Assembly: GCF_022458985.1 (NCBI RefSeq)
Contig: NC_061781.1
Location: 2,774,501 to 2,838,500 of the forward strand
DNA: 64,000 bases
Direction of reading: 5' to 3'
DNA from: Mugil cephalus
Taxonomy: Eukaryota > Chordata > Actinopteri > Mugiliformes > Mugilidae
The notes under the pieces were generated by a model. It was not told where the DNA came from and ran no database searches. It saw only the letters and a program-made list of their open reading frames with translations. The position numbers were made by a program, and so were the translations under genes. Below, in pieces: positions 57,701-64,000 of this stretch (position 1 is its first letter; each line of letters starts with the position of its first letter).

Positions 57701-58784
57701 TATGTATCTTGGGCAGGGTAACGTCTCTCTCTAGGTATGCATCTGGAAATGATCTCATGATTCTTGCTTCATGCGAACGTCTTTTCTGATCTGCCCGTAT
57801 AGAGGTCACTGCTCAGATTAATGAAGTGGAACATCCCAGTTGATCTGAGGACTCTTATTTGGATATTATGGTGTTGGCCTCCTGTTCAGTAACATACTTC
57901 CAAACTCAGCAACTCAACAACAACTCACTAAATGAAGTTATTACTTCTTCTGTTACTAGATTACTTTGTTACTACTTCTTCAAGTTGTACTTCTGTAATT
58001 ATTATGTATTTCTTTTTCCATGCATACCGAGCATCTTCAGTACAAACATGTTTTTGATGAGGTGTTCGTAGTTTGTTGCGTTTATACTTGTACACTGGGG
58101 TTGTTTTGTTATTATTCCACTGAAATACTAGTTGGGTCAGATGTTTCTCTTTGTACTTTTAACTGGGTTTGATCATGTTGGAGTTAGAGCTAATAAATGT
58201 TGAACTTTACTTTTCCTGAAATCCCTGGAAGAGAGAAGATGACTGAGTAGATGGTGAGAGTTTTCTGTGCTTGTCCAGTCGCTAGGAGAGACAAGGAAAT
58301 GCATATTAGAGTGGTTGCGGTCTGCGTTGCCGCAACCAATACTTACATGTGAAGGGAGATGGCTACGGCATAAATCTGGAGCAGAAGCATAGAGAAATAA
58401 ATATAGGAAAGTCATCATCAGCTACAAGGAGAACAAGGAGTCCTGCAGCAGATATACTGAACACAAAAGTCCTGATCCCAGCATCAGGGAGTCAGTCTGG
58501 GATTACATAAAGATTATCTGGTAATTTATGGCGCATATAGACAGGGTCATTTCAGCCTCAAAGTGATGCTGTAGGAGGTCAGAATGAGACTTCTTCTTTT
58601 CTTTCTTGCCAGAAATAATTTACAGTGCAGCAGAGGAAGGGAGCAAGACATATTTGGAAGATGAATTAAGACCTGAACAGAATGCGTTTTTAATGTGTGT
58701 GGATGGATACATAATGTGCGCTCAAGCATGATTTACCTCCTAGCCTCACTTCCTCTACCTCACTGCTCTTCCTTCCTCTACATT

Positions 58785-58786
<2 letters not shown>

Positions 58787-58832
<46 letters not shown>
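58787..58832. repeat. (AC)n microsatellite
   Basis: About 23 units, uninterrupted. Confidence 0.95.
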
Positions 58833-58835
<3 letters not shown>

Positions 58836-58978
58836 GAAGCTGTGGATTTCCAGGAATGTGTTGGGTGAGAGGAGGGTCTATCCGCTCAATGTTCCCGCCA
58901 CACCTGAACATAATGACAGCTGACACAGAAATACACACCCTCTCTCTCACACCTCACACACACCAACCTTCTTATATA

Positions 58979-59160
58979 CACCAACCAGCCACAACATTAT
59001 GAGGTAGTAAATGTAAACAACATTGACCATCTTGTGACAATTCAATCTTCTGTTGGGACTACTGTTTAGACATGTAGCACCCACCTAGACCAGACCAGAC
59101 AACCCCACTCCTTGCCTTGGCCATGACAGTCATCCCCAGGAGGATGCAGCCTGACACACG

Positions 59161-59196
<36 letters not shown>

Positions 59197-59427
59197 ATGA
59201 GCAACTCAAAAAAACATGAAGAACAGCACAAGGTGTTGACCTCCAAATTCACTGGATCCCAAACTGATCAAGTATCTGGATCCACAGAGGCCCATAGGAC
59301 CCAGAGGCCCCCACCAACAACATTGTGTTACCAGACACCACAGGACACCCTCAGATTCATCCATTCTCTGATGAGTCACAACTGTTTTGGAGGCACAAGG
59401 TGGTCATAATGTTATGCCTGACTGGTG
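58979..59427. mobile_element. Mariner-like element, copy Z5, longest
   Basis: 449 bp, TA at both borders (58977-58978 and 59428-59429). Ends CACCAACCAGCCACAACATT and the near inverse ATGTTATGCCTGACTGGTG. It carries an AC microsatellite (59163-59191) at the place where Z3 has its C tract region. No transposase. Confidence 0.8.
59163..59191. repeat. (AC)n microsatellite inside Z5
   Basis: About 14 units inside the mariner-like element; Z1 has only a short ACACAC stretch there. Confidence 0.9.
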
Positions 59428-62400
59428 TAAATCTTAGATGACAGCAGGACCCATAATTAGTGCACACTTTCATTGGCACCTATTGAACTCATCTAACCCT
59501 CATGACCTTTGACTTCATGAATTCTTGCTTTAACATCAGCCCTCACCTTGATCTTCACCTTAAACCTCTCTCTATTGATTAGCTCGCAGAGGGCTGTAAA
59601 GGGGAGGGCCAGCACCTCATGCATAGTGGATGAAGCAGTTAAAGAAGCAGTTAATGGAGCGGTTAATGGTTTTTTCTCTCAGAGGAACGAACAGTTACAG
59701 AGACGCCAGCCAGACAGAGGCAGAGCACAGTGAATAGAATCAAATGGGACAAGGTGAAGGTCGACTCCCGTCTGCCTGGATTAGTACAGAGACCTGCTTT
59801 ATTGTGATGTCATGTGCAGTATAGAACAAAACCCACATAGTATTCTGATCGGTCATTGCAGTAGTCATGAAAAATATAAATCTGTTAATCAGTTGACGTC
59901 TGTTCGTCCGATTTTTAGCACCAGATTCGTCTTTGCTTCTTTTGTCTTTTGTGAAATCAAACCATTGATCTTTAGGTTTTTGACTCTCGAAACCATAAAC
60001 CTGTTTATTCAATAATCAAACAAAAAACAAAAAAACAAACAAACAAAATCAATAAACGAAAACCACCTCATAAGAGCGTAACAGTGTTTTAGTGATATTT
60101 GCGAGTTTTTTTTTTAAATGTAGGTGTTTCTATTATCAGTTTTTTATTGCAATATTTGGGTTTTGCCCATTTCGGGTAAAGGAAACGCCGCAAATGATTC
60201 ACATTACCAGATTTATTGTGTTACAACAAAAATAAGTCCGAAAATGATAACCCTACGGTCCATGTAAGGTTTTCCTGAAGTTGTGAAGAGTCATAAATCC
60301 GTGTTTCAGAGTCTGTTAAAATGGCCTCTGTCCACTAGCTTGGGCCAAATCAAAGCTTTTGAATTCATTTCATCAGTAAGTAAGAGACTACAGTGAGCAG
60401 AAGACAACCTGAAGGGCTTGTGACTGCCTCTATAGACACTGAAATGTCTCACTATAAAGGCCAAGATGGCCGTGCTCTGACCAGCACAGAGACAGGAAGT
60501 GACCGCTCCCCGCCTCATTGTTTTCTGGAGTCCAAAGCTCGGATCTCTTCCTGTCAGGGAAACCAAGGATCTGCCCTCCCCTCTACAAGAACCAGAGCTA
60601 CAGCTGAACTGACCAACAGCAGGCGTCGCTGCCTCGTGGCTACCAAACAGTAGACAGTTTTTACGCAGTAGTAGAAGCCTGAAGTGCACTCTGCATCACA
60701 TTTTGCACAAGACCAGAACAGCCATGCTACCAAGCCTCTCAGGGTAGACAGTTTATTGTAGTTTTGTAGGTTTGGCCAATACCCTGCCAAGTGTTTGTTT
60801 GAATACTGCCGCTCCAAACAGCTTCCAAGAACAACTTTGCACCTGATTCAGTACAGTGCAAATATCATTATAAATGTTTTTACTTTTTTGACACATGCAC
60901 ATCTGCATGTTTTCTGCTAATGCCTGATTTGAAAAATTAATGTCACAAGGAACCGTTTGGCGCAAAAAAGCAGAAATTAGCCTTAAATATTTTCTAATTC
61001 ATGGGAAAAAGCTGCGGTTGGTGTTGATTTTGTATGCATTTGGTCAGAAACAAGTATTGGACACATGAGATAAGACAATCCTTCATTTATTCCATTGTGG
61101 GGAAATGATGCTCAAAGAAAATTCTGAAAGTTCAGGGTAATATGAACATATGAACCACATTTCACGGTAACATACCACACGTGGTTTTGGTAAAATTGTC
61201 TCCTAAACCACAGAGAACCAAACTCAGAAGCAGCCAGCATTCAGATCTGACTCTAAAACAAAGTGGTTGGAGAGGAGAACAAAATGCATCCCTTACATCC
61301 CATTTTTATTTCTGTCACTAATGGAGGTGAGTTCCCAAAAAGCAGCCACCAAAAACATACATGGGAAAATATTATCACTCCAAGTATCTGCTGGATAACA
61401 ACTGAGCTAACTCCCATCTGCTGATGAAGCTTTGTATACTGCAGTTTAATGCTATTAATTGGATGTTGATGTAAGATTGATTCATCAAGCTAATGATCCC
61501 ATGACATAAAAGACATCAGCCAAGACGAAACAACTATGTGATTTACAACACAAAAAAAAAAATGTTGATTAAAGATCTGTAGATCACACGAGGTCATGAC
61601 TTTGCCATGGGACACATGATCACTGAGCTCAGCAGGAAGTGGTCTTTGCTCCTGATATGAGACACCAGTGAGTCAGACTGAGACTGCAGGCCGCCTCATC
61701 ACTTTACACCCTCAGACCATGACAGTGATGTCAAACCTTGCATCATGTTGTTGAGCTCTCTTCTCTCAGCAGGTCTCCACTTTCACATTCAACTTTGTGT
61801 GTTTTTCACTGTGGCGCTGCAGCGATTGAGTTGATGTTTCCAAATGAGGACTTTTGTTGTTGTTTTTTGCTATGGTGACTTTCTGATCTGCCGCTGCACA
61901 GATCACATCATTGCTTTGAAATTGAAGCTGTACAAAAACATTACAGACCACAGAACAGACTCCAATGTAGTCATGTAAACCTTCATGTCCTCCTTCGTCA
62001 CATGGATTCTTCAGACACCATAGATTTCCTGTGGAGGGGTTGTGAAGCTCAGTGTGATGTCTCTGGTTGTCGCCATCTTGGCGGTGCCTGACTCCTCCTC
62101 ATATAGCCGAATTTCAAAAGGGGAAAGAGTTAAGAGTCAAGAATAGATCGCTAACTGTTGCTTGACTTGTGGAGGCCTACGACTGCTAAGTGTTAATTTT
62201 ATAGTAGCACATTAAACTGAAAATGCTGGTTTGTTTATTATATACCATAGGCACGCCCCATCACCATTTGGCTTTCGGAGGACAGTGGCTTGACGGACCA
62301 TAGTAACGGTTGTTTGGATATATGATTGGAGAATGACCATTTAGGGGCGGAGTTTTGCAAAATATCAATTATGTCGACGTGGTTTCCTTGCAGTGAATGT

Positions 62401-64000
62401 TTGGGGAATGTTGTGTTTGTCTCGTGTCAGAAAATTGTATCAGTCGCTCTTATTGGTTGTTGCCTCCGTCGCGTCGCATCAAAGTTGAGATAAGCTCCCC
62501 ATGTAAGTCGTCCAATTTATGTCCCTTCACCACATCACTGCCAGTCTCTTCCTGTGTGTACACCTCTTTGATTATATGTGTTTGGACACAACAAACCATC
62601 TCATTCACTGGAGTCTGTTTTTTAACCTGACAATGACAAACTCTTCCGGCCTCACGCCTCCTGAGATCAGATCGGTTACAACAAGAAATCTTCTTTGGCT
62701 TTTCTGCCTATAATCCCATTTGATTAGTAATGTTTGATTGGACCTGCATTGCCTGAAGACTCATTGTTGTGTTGTCATATACACTCACTTACCAATTCAT
62801 TGGGTGACTAGTGAAAAGGCTTCTAATATTTTACTTCTGCACTAATTTCCCCTTTTTGACTGTAGCAGCTTCAGAAAGGTGTTGATTCATCTGGATGCTC
62901 ATTTTGGAGGTTGGCGTTTGTTGTGCTGTTAAACTGGATTGAATTAAGTAGTGTTGCCAATATAATAGAAACATTAGTAGCAACAGCAGCACACAATGCA
63001 AATAAACAGTACCATAAACATCAGCTTCCTCAGTTATTTTGAACTAATGCTGTACACCACAAACTTCATGAAGCTAAGATTTAGTGCAGGACGGTTAGAT
63101 TAGAATATGTTTGTTTTCACTAGTGTACCTAATGAAATGGCAAGTGTGTGTGTGTAGTTCAACAGTTCTTATTACATTTAAATGAATAAACACAATAAAA
63201 CCGTGACTAATGCACGTGCACATGCAATTAAACTAATTATTGTTGCTTGTTGTGTAATAAATGTACAACACGTGCACTTCAGCTAGGAAAACAAAATGAG
63301 ATCATGTTTTACTGAATCTGGGTTGAACCGTCATTCGGTCGGTCTTGGCAGACTCTGAATCCCTTTGAATAAATAATCAGGAGCATTCTCTCATCTTTTC
63401 TAAATGTAGGCCAAATTCAACCCAAACCCCCCACACACATACACACAAACCTACACATCAATGTCTGCCACTTAAATCCTCCTGGTATTATACTGGCATC
63501 TAGACAAACACACACACACACACACACTTTCCATACTGCTCTCCTCGAGGCTTATCTTGATTCACCATGAAGCACATGCCGCCATACATAAATAAATCCA
63601 CATCCAGACTGATGGAAGCTGTGGCATTAAGTCTCCTGAAGTGAAATCTGCTCAGACGTAAACTCAATCTGCACCGTTCGGCTGCCTCACCTGCCCACGG
63701 CTGACTTCAAATCACACTTCTGTGGTCGGTGTTTTGTGTGTGGTAGAATATTCCATGCATATTAATGAACCTTCAGTAGATATTTTAAAACTGTCTTCTC
63801 TGTTAGAGGTTAGCTTCTCCTTTCTCAATGTAGTCAGACATTAGAATCAGTTTCATTTAGAAGCCTTCCACTATTCGTCACTTTTTCTTCTCTGCAGACT
63901 TCCACGTTTACAGCTGTCGTTTTTTTGTGTTTTTACAATGAGTTGTAATGTTTTCAGGCAACACAAAGGCTTGGCAAGTGTTGGCTGGGAGCAGTTAAAA

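Larger units (their letters stand above)
49903..64000 (+). other. lrch1: lrch1 intron 1 (over 14 kb, runs off the window)
   Basis: No leucine-rich-repeat exon or other gene was recognised. Contents I can name: a degenerate repeat array (50490-51760), microsatellites (54579-54604, 58787-58832, 59163-59191), a LINE tail (54640-54716), the MITE Z5 (58979-59427) and a repeat with TATCCGTATCGGATC near 54985. The rest is AT-rich and featureless to me. Confidence 0.6.

Overview
The window is nuclear DNA of a teleost fish, most likely a spiny-rayed (percomorph) species. Evidence: vertebrate spliced genes with good phase agreement, teleost-type trace amine-associated receptors (TAARs), and dense fish-type repeats (L2, Rex1/Babar-like and L1-like LINEs, Tc1/mariner, hAT).

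Layout. (1) 1-17 kb is a minus-strand TAAR cluster. It has three complete two-exon genes (2450-3664, 8647-9871, 15834-17048) and one orphan first exon (12848-13023). A segmental duplication built it: the block 3428-~10460 (TAAR-1 exon 1, an L2 LINE, spacer, TAAR-2, flank) recurs, edited by later indels, as 12785-~17458. The breakpoint lies inside the TAAR-1 intron, which explains the orphan exon. (2) 17-26.5 kb is a repeat graveyard: a Tc1 copy nested in another DNA transposon, a nearly complete L2 LINE with an SGNH-esterase ORF1, a 130-bp hAT MITE, an ORF1-only L1-like element inserted in a Rex1-like LINE, and another RT fragment. (3) 26.5-30 kb is non-coding, with a direct-repeat pair and a Tc1 fragment. 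(4) 30142-44556 (minus) is rubcnl (Pacer); 17 coding exons could be joined in frame, and the start-codon exon was not found. (5) 45-49.4 kb separates two divergent genes. (6) lrch1 (plus) starts in a CpG-rich region at 49.4-50.1 kb; only coding exon 1 (49677-49902) is visible and its first intron fills the rest of the window.

How the genes relate. The rubcnl (-) / lrch1 (+) head-to-head pair matches the human 13q14 order as I know it, so the block is conserved. The TAARs are chemosensory receptors of a derived type: no Asp3.32, but Asp5.42 is kept, as in the non-classical amine-binding fish clade. All three intact TAAR genes appear to use a GC-AG intron in the HFRQLHTPTN segment. Apart from the TAARs, rubcnl and lrch1, I found no convincing cellular gene. 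Genomic-repeat coordinates are approximate (tens of bases) unless target-site duplications are stated.
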